Of a stretch of DNA of 64,000 nt, positions 1-9,985 are shown in pieces (positions within the stretch are counted from its first letter, which is position 1; the number at the start of each line of letters is the position of its first letter). A program made the translations under genes and the position numbers. The notes under the pieces are model-generated. The model was not told the DNA's origin and did not search any database. It saw only the letters and a list, made by a program, of their open reading frames with translations. Origin of the DNA: Euglena gracilis (lineage: Eukaryota; Euglenida; Euglenophyceae; Euglenales); NCBI GenBank assembly GCA_039621445.1, contig CP154956.1, forward strand, positions 26,457,744 to 26,521,743. Reading direction: 5' to 3'.

Positions 1-232
1 TACAAAAGAGTGAGGGTGCGGAGGTTGGTTAGCGGAAGATGAGCAAAGGTCACCTTCAATATATTTTGGGCGGGGAGGGAGGCATTTGTACCTCTTTTGC
101 CACAGGATGGCGTGTTTGTGTCGGGTTTTTTGGCTTTTGTTGTGTTCTGCTTCTCTGCACGTCTATGTGACCCATTGCCTTTGGCTCGGCGTGTGGCTCT
201 GCTCAAGGGGTTACTAGGGGTTACTGAGTTGT
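1..232 (+). repeat. Dispersed repeat family R, copy cut by the window edge
   Basis: This stretch matches 38,141-38,380 nearly base for base, from TACAAAAGAG through the run ending CAAGGGGTTACTAG. It holds the family's conserved hairpin at 35-57 (arms GAAGATGAGC and GGTCACCTTC, loop AAA) followed by an AATATAT tract. The rest of the copy lies left of the window. Small ORFs here are not supported as genes. Confidence 0.7.
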
Positions 233-331
233 GTCTTCTTTGCTCATTTTGTAATCTGACCTTGGGGTGCCAACATAGCAGGTGAGAGTTCAAGGTTGGT
301 TATTTGGTTGAGAGTTTGTGCTCAAAGGCCT

Positions 332-2084
332 TCAGACAGAATATGGTGAGTGGGCGGAAGACAGGGTGATCTCATCTTTGGAAGAATATAAGCTCCAAAC
401 GAGCTGTCTACTGATTTCTCTGATAAGTGTGAAGGACAGGCCTTGCCAAATGTCTGCTTGCGCAAAGTCATCCGCTCCGAAGTGCAGAGAGCCTTTCACA
501 ATGGCAAACACGTCAGGAGGCTGAAAAGCATACCAAATATGATGCAACATGCCAACGACTGGGCTGGCGGTTGATGCCATTCGTCATGGATTGCTACGGA
601 GGCATGGGACAAGAAGCGCGCTCCTTGATGGCCACCCTCCTCAAGGCCCTTCTGGTGCAGCGGGAAGGGTGCTGGTTCCACCAACGTTGTGAATTGTGTG
701 GAGACTGTGCCTGACGGATCAGGTTTTTGTCACTGGCCCATTGTGGCAGTGGAGCCATTTGACAAAGTTCATTGAGGGCTGTCCGTAAACAATCGTCAGC
801 GTCCTTGGGAAGGATGTCCATGGCAGCAGGCAGGCCTAAGACAGAGGGAGCTCTTCGACAAAAGTCCACCACTTGAGACAATCTGGCAGGCACACGTTGA
901 AATAGTGGATCCGAGATCCCCAGTCCACCGCATCTGACGGCCAAGGAAACTTGCAACCATTCTTCTGGGGTGCAAGGGGAGCCAACCATGCCACTGAATG
1001 TTTCCCGAAAAATTCCCGACAATGTCTTGCATGCCGCTGTTGCAGAGGAGATTTTGCAGGCGCGCAAGAGGTCATCCACTCTGCAAGCGGATAAGCAAAA
1101 CCGAAGCAAGGTGAAGTACTGTGCAAGAACGTCGGATGTCTTCAATGCGCTTATTCCAAACTTCTTCACAGAAGCGGTCATCTTGGGGGTGGTGGACAGG
1201 GCCCCTAAAACTTTCAGACCAGAACCAGCAACAAAGGCGGTCAGTGGTATTTGATGTGGGGCTATCCTGTGGCGTGCCAGGGGGAAGGCAAGGGACACCT
1301 TTTGTTGATGTGAATGCTGGTCCCCACAATCGACATTTTGCAGGGTTCACGGCCAACCCAAGCGTGGCTGCCTCGCGAATTAGAAAGGCAAGGGCATTGT
1401 GCAATTGCGCTGGCGATCCCTCACAAAGGTCTTGCACACACCCCAGGCGAAAGCTGCAGGTCCGCATGGGTCGCCTTGTTGAGCTCCCCTATGGGAAGGC
1501 AGACAATGGTTTCAGCTTGCTGTGTTGGGCGTAGCACGAATCCAGCCAAGGGCACACTTCTGGGCATCGTCTACGGATGGATTGCAGGATTTGTTCCCAT
1601 GACAAGGAGTTGAAGGCATTCCTGAAATCCACTTGAAGCAGTCCCCAGCGATTGTCTCTGTCCGAATGCAGAGTGTCCACCATCTATTGGATTCCCATTG
1701 CGATCAATGGACATGCATTCGGCACACCAACGCCACATTGTGGAGGACTCGGTTCTTTCAAAGCGTTTACCACTGTGGGATGACGCATGAGGCATTTGCC
1801 AACCAATCGGCGGAGTGTTTCACCTGCTGCGATCGGGTGAGTGTCTTCATCACACACCGTGTGCTCCACAAGGTTTCCAAAAGCATCCTTTTCCATTGCT
1901 GTTTGTTTGTTCTGTTTTCGCAGAGGTGTCAACCATTCCTTTGGGAATTCTTTTGGGAACCCGAATATAGCTTTGCGCAAATTTTGCAATCGCTCTTTTG
2001 TGCTTTCCGGGTCCGAAGGAAAGGTAATCGTTTGGGAAGAGTCGGACACTGGGATGCGCGGTGGAGGCTCTGGTGGGTGAAGGT
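332..2084 (-). pseudogene. Non-LTR retrotransposon RT/endonuclease, decayed copy (copy E)
   Basis: Read on the minus strand from 2,084, the translation starts at LRDLHPPEPPPRIP. It then shows RT blocks PQCGVGVPNACPLIAMGIQ, WGLLQVDFRNAFNSLSWEQ and SGLKVLG, then GGLGISDPLFQRVPARL, and ends with a C-terminal tail around DIWQGLSFTLIREISRQL (about 350-460). The same order of blocks is found in the other copies of this window. There are several frameshifts, and about 600 nt covering the zinc knuckle and endonuclease core are missing near 690. The palm aspartate pair (YLDD block) is also lost between 1,300 and 1,490. The family copies itself by target-primed reverse transcription; this copy is dead. 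Confidence 0.85.
510..680 (+). pseudogene. Inverted internal segment of retrotransposon copy E
   Basis: On the plus strand this segment reads QEAEKHTKYDATCQRLGW, then a run ending LLKALLVQREG. It is the same as the C-terminal block of the minus-strand copy at 41.2-42.2 kb (QEAEKHRKYDAACARRGW). On both sides (above 690 and below 480) the same retroelement reads on the minus strand, so about 170 bp are flipped in place. Confidence 0.75.
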
Positions 2085-2093
2085 CACGCAGCC

Positions 2094-2424
2094 TTTTTTT
2101 TTGAGAGAAGGGGGGCCCATTGATTCACGGCGGGTAGCACAGCTTCACCCAGACCGTAGTAGTAGACCCAGGGTAGCGTTTCTTTCGGCCCTCGCCACAA
2201 GAGGAACCCTCTTGTGACTGCCTGTGCCGCCACAGGTCGCGGGGGTGCATACTGCTGGTTATGTACATGACAACGTACGGTACCTGTTGGTGGTTAGTGG
2301 TTAGCCGAAAGTGGGCAAAGCCCACTTTGGATATATAGTGCGGGGGGGGGGTTGGTGGGTGCGTGCCTGGCGGGGCGTGTTTGTGTCGTATTGCCTCGGT
2401 TGTTGGTGCGATTTGTCTTTTTGG
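2094..2424 (-). mobile_element. Poly(A)-tailed SINE-like insertion of repeat family R
   Basis: The unit starts on the plus strand with nine T (2,094-2,102), a minus-strand poly(A) tail. It is flanked by CACGCAGCC at 2,085-2,093 and again at 2,425-2,433, the pattern of a target-site duplication. Inside are the R1 block (GGGTAGCACAGCTTCACCC near 2,140) and the family hairpin at 2,308-2,328. No coding capacity is evident, so it would depend on enzymes of another element. Confidence 0.55.
2308..2328 (+). ncRNA. Perfect 9-bp hairpin of repeat family R
   Basis: Arms AAAGTGGGC and GCCCACTTT pair fully around an AAA loop and are followed by GGATATATAG. The equivalent hairpins at 35, 18,118 and 38,196 keep the fold with different base pairs. 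Whether an RNA is made is not known. Confidence 0.4.
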
Positions 2425-2433
2425 CACGCAGCC

Positions 2434-3195
2434 TTTTTTTTTAGGCACGGCTCGGCACGGCTCGGCACGGCTCAGCACGGCTCGGCACGGCTCGGCACGG
2501 CTCGCACGTGTCTCGCGCGTGTCGTGCCTGCGCATCGCCCGTGCGAGCGCGTCGCCCGTGTCGGCGTGCTGTTCTTGGCCGTCGGGACGGGTCACCGCGA
2601 GCCGTTGCACCCGCCTGTCACTTGTCATGTTTCACTTCGATTCTCGTTGGCCTTGCCCAGAGGGGCGTGGGCCCTGTGGTTTTTTTTTGGGGGGGGGATG
2701 GTGCTACCATCTCCTTTTTGCCTGGTAAAGCAGGTGTTGGGTGACCAACAAGGGTGGGCAAGGCAACACCGGGCGGCAGACATATGGCAACGAATATCGT
2801 CAGCTTTGATGGCTTTCGTGGCGGAGCAGCTATCTGCAGCCACAGCTGCAAGAGGACATGATGAGCTACCACTGGCAACCACATCGCAGCACATCGCAGG
2901 AGGTGCAACCGGCTCCAATCTAGCACAAGGTGTGACCGCAGTGGCGTCTGTGGACATGGAAGGATGGCAAAGAGTGCTCCAAACGGCAGAAGGGACCTTG
3001 GTCGGCCCCATCCGCATCCAATGCATGCGCCCGAGGTGAAGTGGGCCCAAGCCTGACCATGGGTGAAAGGAGAGTGGGCTGAACAACCAACCAGCCGATT
3101 CACACACAGGCTGATTCTTTGCGATCTTCTTGCTCTCCATCGCTGCCATGTTCTTGAGGGCTGCGCTTTCGTCCCAGGACAGATCGTCCCAGACA
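2434..3195 (-). pseudogene. 5'-truncated retrotransposon insertion, 3' end with poly(A) and 11-bp TSD
   Basis: GGCACGCAGCC at 2,423-2,433 and 3,196-3,206 flanks the unit as an 11-bp duplication, and a nine-T run at 2,434 is the minus-strand poly(A). Read on the minus strand it begins with the end of the ORF (WDDLSWDESAALKN, then FHPWSGLGPL). It continues through a 3' region shared with 31,252-32,600 and ends in decamer repeats. The last coding block (2,705-3,036) is inverted and reads on the plus strand (LGDQQGWARQH, VGPIRIQC). The length and clean duplication indicate a target-primed, 5'-truncated insertion. Confidence 0.75.
2446..2512 (+). repeat. Decamer tandem repeat GGCACGGCTC
   Basis: About six to seven copies of GGCACGGCTC in tandem. 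The reverse complement array lies at 32,520-32,600 in the same relative place, next to the 3' end of the larger copy. It is therefore part of the retrotransposon 3' untranslated region, not an independent satellite. Confidence 0.8.
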
Positions 3196-3841
3196 GGCAC
3201 GCAGCCTTTATTATGATTCACCCATGCGCAAAAAAAATTGCTTGCATTCCTAATCCTTCTCCGATGCAATTGGGAGTGGGAGTTCGGTACGGTGCGGAGA
3301 CAGTGGGGCTTGCGATACAGGCCGCCATATCCTCCTTGCCAACGGATGGCGACTGGGTCATTTTTCAGGCCGATGTATCCAATGCCTTCAACACCATTGA
3401 TCGATCCACATGCCTCCAGGCTTCCCTGGACCTGTGCCCGTCCCTCTACAAATTGGCTCCGCTTCTCGTACGGGGAAGACGTCCCGCTGCTTTGCCAGGG
3501 CGAAGTGATCTGTCACAGCAGGACCGGCGTCCATCAGGGCCCACCTGTGGGCCCATTGCCTTTGCCTTGGGTCTGCATCAGGCGCTGCAACAGGCTTCGG
3601 CCACCCTGCCTAACACGGTGTGGCAGGCATGGTATTTGGACGACGGAACTGTCATCGGCCCGGCCGTCGATGTTTTGCCCTTTGCGGCTTCTTTGGCCAC
3701 GGCACTCGGCTCCATCGGGCTCCGCCTCAACCTCTCTAAATGCGCCTTGTGGGGACCAGGTATCCCCTGTGCCACCCCAAAACCCCCGGTCCTTCAGATC
3801 TTCCCTCCCGAACACCTCGCACAAAACTTCCCAGTCACTCC

Positions 3842-4340
3842 CATACTTGCAGTTAGTGCGACCGGAAGAAATGTTTCCGTGCGCCGCGACCACCGCGGAA
3901 AATGTTTTTGTAACCGGCAGCGTCGCGGCAAAAAATTTTATGTGCGCCGTGAATGCCGCGGCACTGGTTTGTGTGTGCGCCGTGACCACCGCGGAAACTT
4001 TTTTTTTTGGAAACCTCAACGGGTGGGGCTGGTGCTACCTTGGCAACGCTTTGTTTTGCCAAAAGCCCGGGTGAGCGCTTTTTATCAATCTAATTGTTTC
4101 CACCAAAAAAATGTGGGGTGTTGTGTTGCTGCCAATACGTTCTTGAGCTCCAGGCAGAAAAAATTTTTTGCGCCGCAACCACCGCAGAAAAATTTTCCCC
4201 TTGCGCCGCGACCACCGCGGCAAAAAATTTTGCTTGTGCCGCGACAGCCGCGGCAAAAATCTTTCTGTTTGACACGACCACCGCAGAAAAAAAAATTTGC
4301 GCCGCGGCAGGAGCGCCGCGGCGCACTAACTACAAGTATG
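3842..4340. mobile_element. 499-bp DNA transposon, 8-bp TSD, inside RT copy F
   Basis: GTCACTCC at 3,834-3,841 is repeated at 4,341-4,348. The ends CATACTTGCAGTTAGTGCG and CGCACTAACTACAAGTATG are near-perfect 19-bp inverted repeats. The inside is built of short CCGCGG-plus-A-tract units in both orientations and has no transposase, so it is non-autonomous. An 8-bp TSD fits hAT, P or MULE-like elements. Removing the element plus one TSD (507 bp) leaves the RT frame intact, and the frame is also open straight through it. Related remnants lie at 46,255-46,325 and near 47,000. Confidence 0.85.
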
Positions 4341-4743
4341 GTCACTCCATGGGGACCGGGAACAGGCATCCTGTGCCTTGGGGTACCCTGTGACTACCCC
4401 GGCGACAGCACCTTCTCTGACATTACCTGGGCCAAGGCATCTGAAAAATTCCAGGATACCATCGTGCGCCTCCAACAACTGCCGGACCCCAAAATGCAAC
4501 ACTGTCTGCTACGCAACTGCTTGGACGGCTGTCGCGTGACACACCTCCTGCGTCAAACGAATATCTGCTCCGGTACTCAGAGTGTGCAAATTATCTCAGA
4601 TTACATTCGGCACGCGGCCTGTGACATCGTGGGGGCACCCCTGTCTGCCTTACATTGGAACCAAATCACCTTGCCCTGCAACAAGACAGGGTGGGATAAC
4701 ACATACCCCCAGTTGGAGAGACAAGCTGCCCGTTTGGCTGCCT

Positions 4744-4913
4744 CAAGGTTCCCGTTTTTTGTGTGTTAAAACAAAGCAAAAAAAATCATGAATAAAAAAC
4801 GGTTTAAAAACGGTTTTTTGTTTTTAAAAAAGGGTGTTTTTTTAAAATAAAACACCACAAATAGGAAAAAACCTGTTTTAAACAACGTGTTTAAAAACAG
4901 CCCGGGAACCTTG
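4744..4913. mobile_element. 170-bp fold-back MITE, 8-bp TSD
   Basis: GGCTGCCT at 4,736-4,743 recurs at 4,914-4,921. The ends CAAGGTTCCCG and CGGGAACCTTG are perfect inverted repeats. The interior is A/T-rich with short self-complementary blocks such as CGGTTTAAAAACGG. It cuts RT copy F just before the linker to the zinc knuckle. Confidence 0.8.
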
Positions 4914-5596
4914 GGCTGCCTGCGTGGGTTTTTCCCAGCTTTAACATCCCTCCGCTCTGGCGCATGAACCCGCTACCGGACGCCATTCCCGTGGCCAAAT
5001 TAGCCCGTGATACTTTGGGCCCGCACAGCGAACCACTGGCCTCATGGATCGCCAACCCTTCCTCCTTGGCCTCTTCCACCCCAGATCATTCCACTGAATC
5101 GTGGTGGGCCGAACGTTTCCACGTCGTTCGCGTGGCAACCCTGGAGGAGGGTGCACCTCTTCGGGACATCGCCAGACTTCGCTGTCCGTCCTCTGCCTTC
5201 CTTCAGAATTGGATGACTGTCCTGCCGTCCAGGTCCGTGAACACCGTCCTAGCACCGGATGAATACAGACTGTTATTGCGCTTCTGGACCGGTTTACCCC
5301 TCATCCCAACAACAGACATGCTCTTGTGCCCCTTGTGTGGTGAGGCGGTCGACCCCTTCGGAGACCACCTCCTTGCTTGCAGAAGGAATGGCATAACCGA
5401 AAGACACAACTGCGTCCGCGACGCCATCTTCGATCTCTGCCAACGCTCAGGCATCACCCTGCGCAAAGAACAGGGCTGTGAGGCTGGCACCCGCGACACT
5501 GATCTCCTCCTGCTGGGGTGGAACAAAGGGAAGCACCTTGCTGTGGATATCACCATCGAACACCCGCTGGCACCCTCACAATGGCCTCTGAACTTA

Positions 5597-6600
5597 CCTC
5601 CCTGCCAAAAATAGGCAGACACTCTAAGGGGCGACACCAAAATGCGCAGGCATCAAAATGCGCAGGTCCGGCGGCCGTATGGAAAAGCCACAGCGCATTA
5701 AAATGTCGTCGGCAGCCCGGAAGGACGGATCTGCGGACGTGAAGCGCACTCCTCTTTCCCCCGTACGTTTATTTTTTAACGACGTTAAGGCCCTCAGCAG
5801 CCAACCGCTCAACCTCTGACCAGGGGGGGGGAGGCAGTGACTGGTTCTTTCAGAGTGAATGACGGGTGAGTGACGGGTGTCGACGGCAGGAGTAGGAAAC
5901 GGTGGCTTCCGTGACGCCGAAGTCGAAAAAGTTTTTTGGCGTAAAAAGGCCGCGAGTGTCCGTATTTCTGAGACCGAACCCACCCCGGGTTTGAAAAAAA
6001 TGAGTGACTGACTGGTTTCCAAAAAAAAGTGGTGTGACCCCCCTTCCCCCCCCCCCCCGGCGTGGGGGTTGGTAAAAAAATTTTGCCCAAAACATAGAGT
6101 CTCCGGTTTTGTGGTCTTTTTTTTTAGTTTTGAACCCTGAATTTCTCAAAAACTTAAAATTTAGCTGAATGTGAACCACGGAAGGCATTCTGAGCAATGG
6201 TCTTTCAAAAAAAAAAAACCTCCCAAAAATTTTTCAAAGATGACACTGCCACAAAAGACTTTATGTGTTCACTGAATTGTTCAGGGTTGTAAGAAGTCCA
6301 ACTGATCGTGCCAAAAAAAACAGCCGTGCAGCGGGCAAGCAGGTGCTGGACCGTCTCTCACAGGAAACCCGGGGGGGGGGTCGGTGAAAAAAAAGGTGGA
6401 GAATTTTCAGAAAAAAATGCCACCCCACTTTCAAAAAATTTTAGGCACCAAAATATCCAAGGGGGACACCCTGGGGGTTTGAAAGCAAAAGGGGGAAAAA
6501 AAAAAAAAAAAAAATGAAAAAAAAAAAAGAAAAAAGAAAAAAAAAAAAAAAAAAAACCAACCACGCCCAACAACCAACCGGTTTGATTCTGGGGAAGCCA
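5597..6600 (+). mobile_element. Terminal part of a second pogo-like transposon
   Basis: A TA dinucleotide at 5,595-5,596 is followed by CCTCCCTGCCAAAAATAGGC, the same end as the complete element at 19,855. Homology to 19,855-20,645 continues to about 6,600, including GCGCATTAAAATGTCG and a stretch reading TATKDFMFTEV-like on the plus strand (near 6,240). The transposase half and other terminus are not present downstream, so the copy is truncated or rearranged. It interrupts the endonuclease domain of RT copy F. Confidence 0.7.
6482..6557 (+). repeat. A-rich low-complexity tract
   Basis: Nearly uninterrupted A with scattered G and T over about 75 bp. ORFs rich in Phe or Lys that cross it are artefacts. 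Confidence 0.9.
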
Positions 6601-6745
6601 GCCATGAGACACAACAACACAACAAGAACTGGAAAACCCCCAAAAATTTAAAAACAGCGATTGTCAACCAGAAACGGTTCAGGGCGTGTTTCTCCAAATC
6701 CTGAGTCCTCATTATCCTCCACGCATGGCCCAAGTCAATCTTCAT

Positions 6746-7180
6746 CTGAATGATGATGACCTGAAGAAATGTGAATGTGAAACGGCTGATTTGTCCATCT
6801 TGACACATAATAGCACCAACCAAAAACATTTTTGAAGCGGGACAAGAAACAATGAAGCCAGACAGAAAAGCATTGAAGAGAGGCTTACCTGGGCAGTGAA
6901 GTAAGCAGTAAGTAAGTAAGTAACCACGGCGAATATCCTTCACAGACACGTTCTTTCACGTTGAAGCCAAGGTTGTCGACAGGGACAGCCTCGCTCAGAG
7001 CCTCGTGGTGCATCTCCACATACTTGACTTCAGTGGTCGAGTTGTTGGGTGAGAAAGTGATCACATCACCATGCTTCAAGGCACGACCAACAGGCACAGT
7101 TGCAATACCTAAAAGTTGAAAAAGGGTGTCGTGCATCGAAATTTGGAAAGAACCTTCAATCTTGTAGACATCGTGCAGGG
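6746..7180 (-). pseudogene. EF1A: Translation elongation factor eEF1A gene fragment with introns
   Basis: The minus strand reads PLHDVYKIE, then after an intron [38 protein letters not shown] and DNLGFNVK, all diagnostic of domain 2 of eEF1A, the GTPase that delivers aminoacyl-tRNA to the ribosome. One extra base after GFNVK shifts the frame; past it [11 protein letters not shown] continues the family sequence. Intron 7,109-7,153 (45 nt, GT-AG) joins KIE and GIAT exactly, and intron 6,761-6,888 (GTAAG to CTTCAG) joins FTAQ to VII. Roughly 15 residues between RRGY and FTAQ are replaced by TTAC repeats, and both protein ends are missing. Retained introns mean it is not a processed copy. Confidence 0.8.
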
Positions 7181-7374
7181 GAGCTCTTCATGCCCTTGGC
7201 CACTGCGATCTGCAATTTCATTCTTTTTCAGCAAGCAGAAGATTGGTGCGCCCGCCACCAATGGGAGTACATTGGAGCAGCCTTTAACCCCTGGGGGTGC
7301 ACGGGGCCAGCAGCCTCCAAACTCCTCCGTGATGTTCTCCGCCTCGCAACCAACTCATACTCTGGAACATCCAC

Positions 7375-7620
7375 AAAAACGACTTAGCCCCCGAGTATGT
7401 TGCCAACATAGAAGGGATTTTGTTATCTGGGCTCGGGTGGGGGTGGAGGGGGGAGTTTTCAGCCTGTCCTGATGCAGAATGCTTGCATTTCTAAGGGATT
7501 ATCATGTAATCCCTGTTTCGTCATTGGTTTTTTACCCCTCCGGACCCCATCAAGGGCCCACCGACCCCCCACCGACAATAAATTTCCATCTGAGGGTGTT
7601 CCTGTTGGTGTAAGGAGAGC
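7375..7620 (+). repeat. Repeat shared in inverse with 44,165-44,400
   Basis: Motifs AGCCCCCGAGTATGTTGCC, GCAGAATGCTTGCATTTC and CATCAAGGGCCCACCGACC occur here and as reverse complement within the 1,035-bp fold-back element at 43.8 kb. No ORF is supported. It is probably the inner part of a decayed copy of that family. Confidence 0.6.
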
Positions 7621-7630
7621 TCAGAGAGCG

Positions 7631-7867
7631 GGGGGTCGGCACACCCCTCCCCCCCCCCTCACCGACCCCCTCGCCACGCCATTTTACCCCCCCTCCCCCC
7701 CCCTTTTCAGACCCCCTCGCCACGCCATGTCAGCCGCGCCAAAGAAAATTTTCTTGGAAAACCCCCGCGCACCCCTCCCCCCCCCCCATCCGGGACCCCC
7801 TCGCCACGCCAAAAACCCCTCTCCCCCCCCCCCTAGCCGGACGGCTCGCCACGGCGTGCCGACCCCC
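7631..7867 (+). mobile_element. C-tract MITE family 1, copy 1
   Basis: The ends GGGGGTCGGCACACC and GGCGTGCCGACCCCC form the 15-bp inverted repeat of this family. The interior has three CCCCCTCGCCACGCCA subrepeats and an A/T core AAAGAAAATTTTCTTGG. The flanks are GAGCG and CAGCG, an imperfect 5-bp duplication. Copies also lie at 13,059, 25,631 and 31,718. Confidence 0.8.
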
Positions 7868-8090
7868 CAGCGCTGCATGACCGGTCACCGACCGGGCTCT
7901 GCGATTGCCCACACTGTCTGTCCCTGCCATTTAGACAGAACTCTCTGACTGCGAAACCACCAGAATGGACCGCATGACCCAGAAACGGGAAAGGTCGCCC
8001 GACCCTGAGCTCCAGCCACCTTCCGGAGGTTGTGACGAACACCTCCTCCGGTCCCTGCGCTCGCTCTTAGACGGCCTAAAATGGACACTA

Positions 8091-8473
8091 CCCTCACCCC
8101 CCCCCCTATTTGGTTAATGGCCGGGCTCCTTCAGACCCCCCATTAGCCAATTAGAGGGGGGGGGGACAATTAGGGGGGGGGGCTCGAGGACCCCGACCCC
8201 ATAATTTTTGACGTGTGCAAAATTGGTCGATTTTTTGTGCATTTTTGGTTTGGTCATGACTTTTTCTTATCCGGCAATTTTTAACATTTTCAAAACGGAC
8301 GTTTCTGGAGGTTTTCTGAGCCCTTGCCGAAATTGGCCAAAGTTGGCCAAGGGAACGTCCATTGGCCAATTGGGCTAACCCTCCCCCCCCCCTAATTGGC
8401 CAATGGACCTCCCTTAAGGACCCCCCAATTAGCCAATTAGGGGGGGGGGCAATTAGGGGGGGGGGGGTGAGGG
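8091..8473. mobile_element. C-tract element family 3, TA-flanked, 383 bp
   Basis: TA at 8,089-8,090 and 8,474-8,475 flanks inverted ends CCCTCACCCCCCC and GGGGGGGTGAGGG. The interior is made of TAATTGGC/GCCAATTA blocks between long C or G runs. No ORF. A TA duplication suggests a Tc1/mariner or pogo-type transposase supplied in trans. Confidence 0.65.
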
Positions 8474-8475
8474 TA

Positions 8476-9267
8476 AAAGTTGAAATTGTGCCTGAAAATA
8501 TTTTTGTAAAAAATGGCCTTAAAAACACGTGCTGCAAAATGCAAATGTGAAATGGTCCCAAAAACAGGTGAAATATATAAAAAAAGGACAAAAAACAACA
8601 AATGTTGACTCTTCGTATTGCATCTATTTTCCGAAAATTTGTCGCAACTGTCGCCTATTTTGGGAAAATAGACGACAGTTGCAACAAATTTAGACTTCCC
8701 TGCAGAATTGGGTGCAAATTGAAAAGGTGCCTTCCAATGTTCAGGCACATTTGTGCCTAACTCATGAAGAGGACAGTAACAAGCGAAAAAATGTTCATTT
8801 TCAGAAAACTGCAGGCACAATTGTGCCTGTTTTTGAGATGGGTTGAAAATTCAGGGTCTTTTTTCGCCTATTCCGCAGGGCAAGGTATGGATAAAAATTC
8901 TTGGAATCGTGAAACTTCATACCAAAATAGTGTACTTCTGTATTGGAGACATAGTGCCAATATGAAATTTGAAATTGCTTCACGTGCGGAATCAAATATT
9001 TATCCCAAAACAAGAAGGAATAAAATGTAGGCACAAATGTGCCCGGAGCTGTTCAAAAAAATGCCATGCCAACCTGGTCCATAGGAACAAAAAAAGCACC
9101 AGCTCTGGTGGATAATCACTCTATCTCATCAATGGCACCATCCCACAAGAGCTAAAACGCTGAAAGATATTTGTTGATAAATGAACTTTGAAAACTGTTC
9201 TTTGAATTTTCAGATCCAACGGGTTTAATGCTGAAGGACATGCATGTAAATTAAAGGGTGAAGTAAA
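8476..9267. other. A/T-rich gene-free stretch with palindromes
   Basis: No ORF with recognisable homology. It holds a strong hairpin at 8,640-8,692 (TTGTCGCAACTGTCGCCTATTTT against its near-complement) and three copies of the AGGCACA-N2-TGTGCC palindrome at 8,743, 8,813 and 9,029. Confidence 0.6.
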
Positions 9268-9272
9268 TAACG

Positions 9273-9492
9273 GGGGTGGTTCGGGACGCGGGGGGGGGGA
9301 CGCGGGGGGGGGGGGGGCGGGGGGGGGGCGGGGGGGGGAACCGTGGCCCAACCACCCCCACGCGTTTTCTTTGGCGTCACCTAAATTTGTATGTAATTTT
9401 CCTTTTGTCGACCAGAAAACATGCCCGGCCAAAATCCGGGACGCGGGGGGGACGCGGGGGGGGACGCGGGGGGGACGCGGGGGGAACACCCC
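9273..9492 (+). mobile_element. G-tract MITE family 2, copy 1
   Basis: The ends GGGGTGGTTCGGGACGCG and GGGGGGAACACCCC match the copies at 26,160 and 31,994 (reverse). The middle has the shared blocks ACCACCCCCACGCGTTTTC and TAATTTTCCTTTTGTCGACC. TSD is not clear in this copy (TAACG versus CAACA). Confidence 0.7.
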
Positions 9493-9544
9493 CAACAAAT
9501 ATCGGGGGGGGGGGGAAATGCAACTTGCATAATTTGCATTTTTT

Positions 9545-9746
9545 TTGCATAATCAACTTTTCCCGAAATTTGCATTTTTTTGCATTTTTTTTGCATAAAA
9601 TATTTTCCCCGGAAAAATTTTTTGTAGTTGGTTGCCATATGTTTGAATTTTTTTGCATATTTTTGCATTTTCTACATAAAATATTTTGCCCTGGAAAAAT
9701 TTTTTGTTGTTGGTTGCCATATTTATGGATTTTTTTGCATTTTTTT

Positions 9747-9779
<33 letters not shown>

Positions 9780-9985
9780 CATTTTTTTGCATAAAATATT
9801 TTGCCCTGGAAATTTTTTTTGATCTTAGGCAGCAAAGCTCTGTTATATTCCAGCTTTTTCTCAAGGTTTTCATGCAAGTTGCATTTTTTTTTGCATTTTT
9901 TTGCTTTTTTTTTTTTTTTTTTTGTATTTTTTTTTTCATTTTTTTGCATTTTTTTTGCATTGTTTTGCATTTTTTTGACTTGCAT
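9545..9985 (+). repeat. T-rich tandem repeat with TTTTTTGCAT and TGGTTGCCATAT units
   Basis: Three or more imperfect copies of an 85-110 bp unit start at about 9,590, 9,675 and 9,785, each with ATAAAATATTTT, a CCCTGGAAA or CCCCGGAAA block and TTGGTTGCCATAT, separated by poly(T). Phe- or Lys-rich ORFs over it are not genes. Confidence 0.75.

Larger units (their letters stand above)
3200..5594 (+). pseudogene. Non-LTR retrotransposon RT and restriction-like endonuclease (copy F), best-preserved copy
   Basis: The RT starts near FIMIHPCAKK (3,205) and has MQLGVGVRYGAE, the FQADVSNAFNTID palm block, QAWYLDDGTVIG (about 3,620-3,660, catalytic DD), LNLSKCALWGPG and GILCLGVPC. After 4,914 come WWAERFHVVR, LLLRFW, the knuckle CPLCGEAVDPFGDHLLAC (C-x2-C-x8-H-x3-C) and TDLLLL with HLAVDITIEHP, the endonuclease core. 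The gene is 5' truncated. It is broken by a 499-bp element at 3,842 (reading frame kept), a 170-bp element at 4,744 and a pogo-like end at 5,597. This enzyme type nicks the target and primes cDNA there. Confidence 0.88.

Noticed and set aside
6482-6557. Phe-rich membrane protein on the minus strand (about 6,358-6,949)
   Set aside because: It is the translation of an A-rich tract; other frames in the area belong to the eEF1A fragment.
9276-9800. Gly/Arg-rich RNA-binding-like ORF
   Set aside because: Encoded by a G-tract MITE followed by a T-rich repeat; no real domain.
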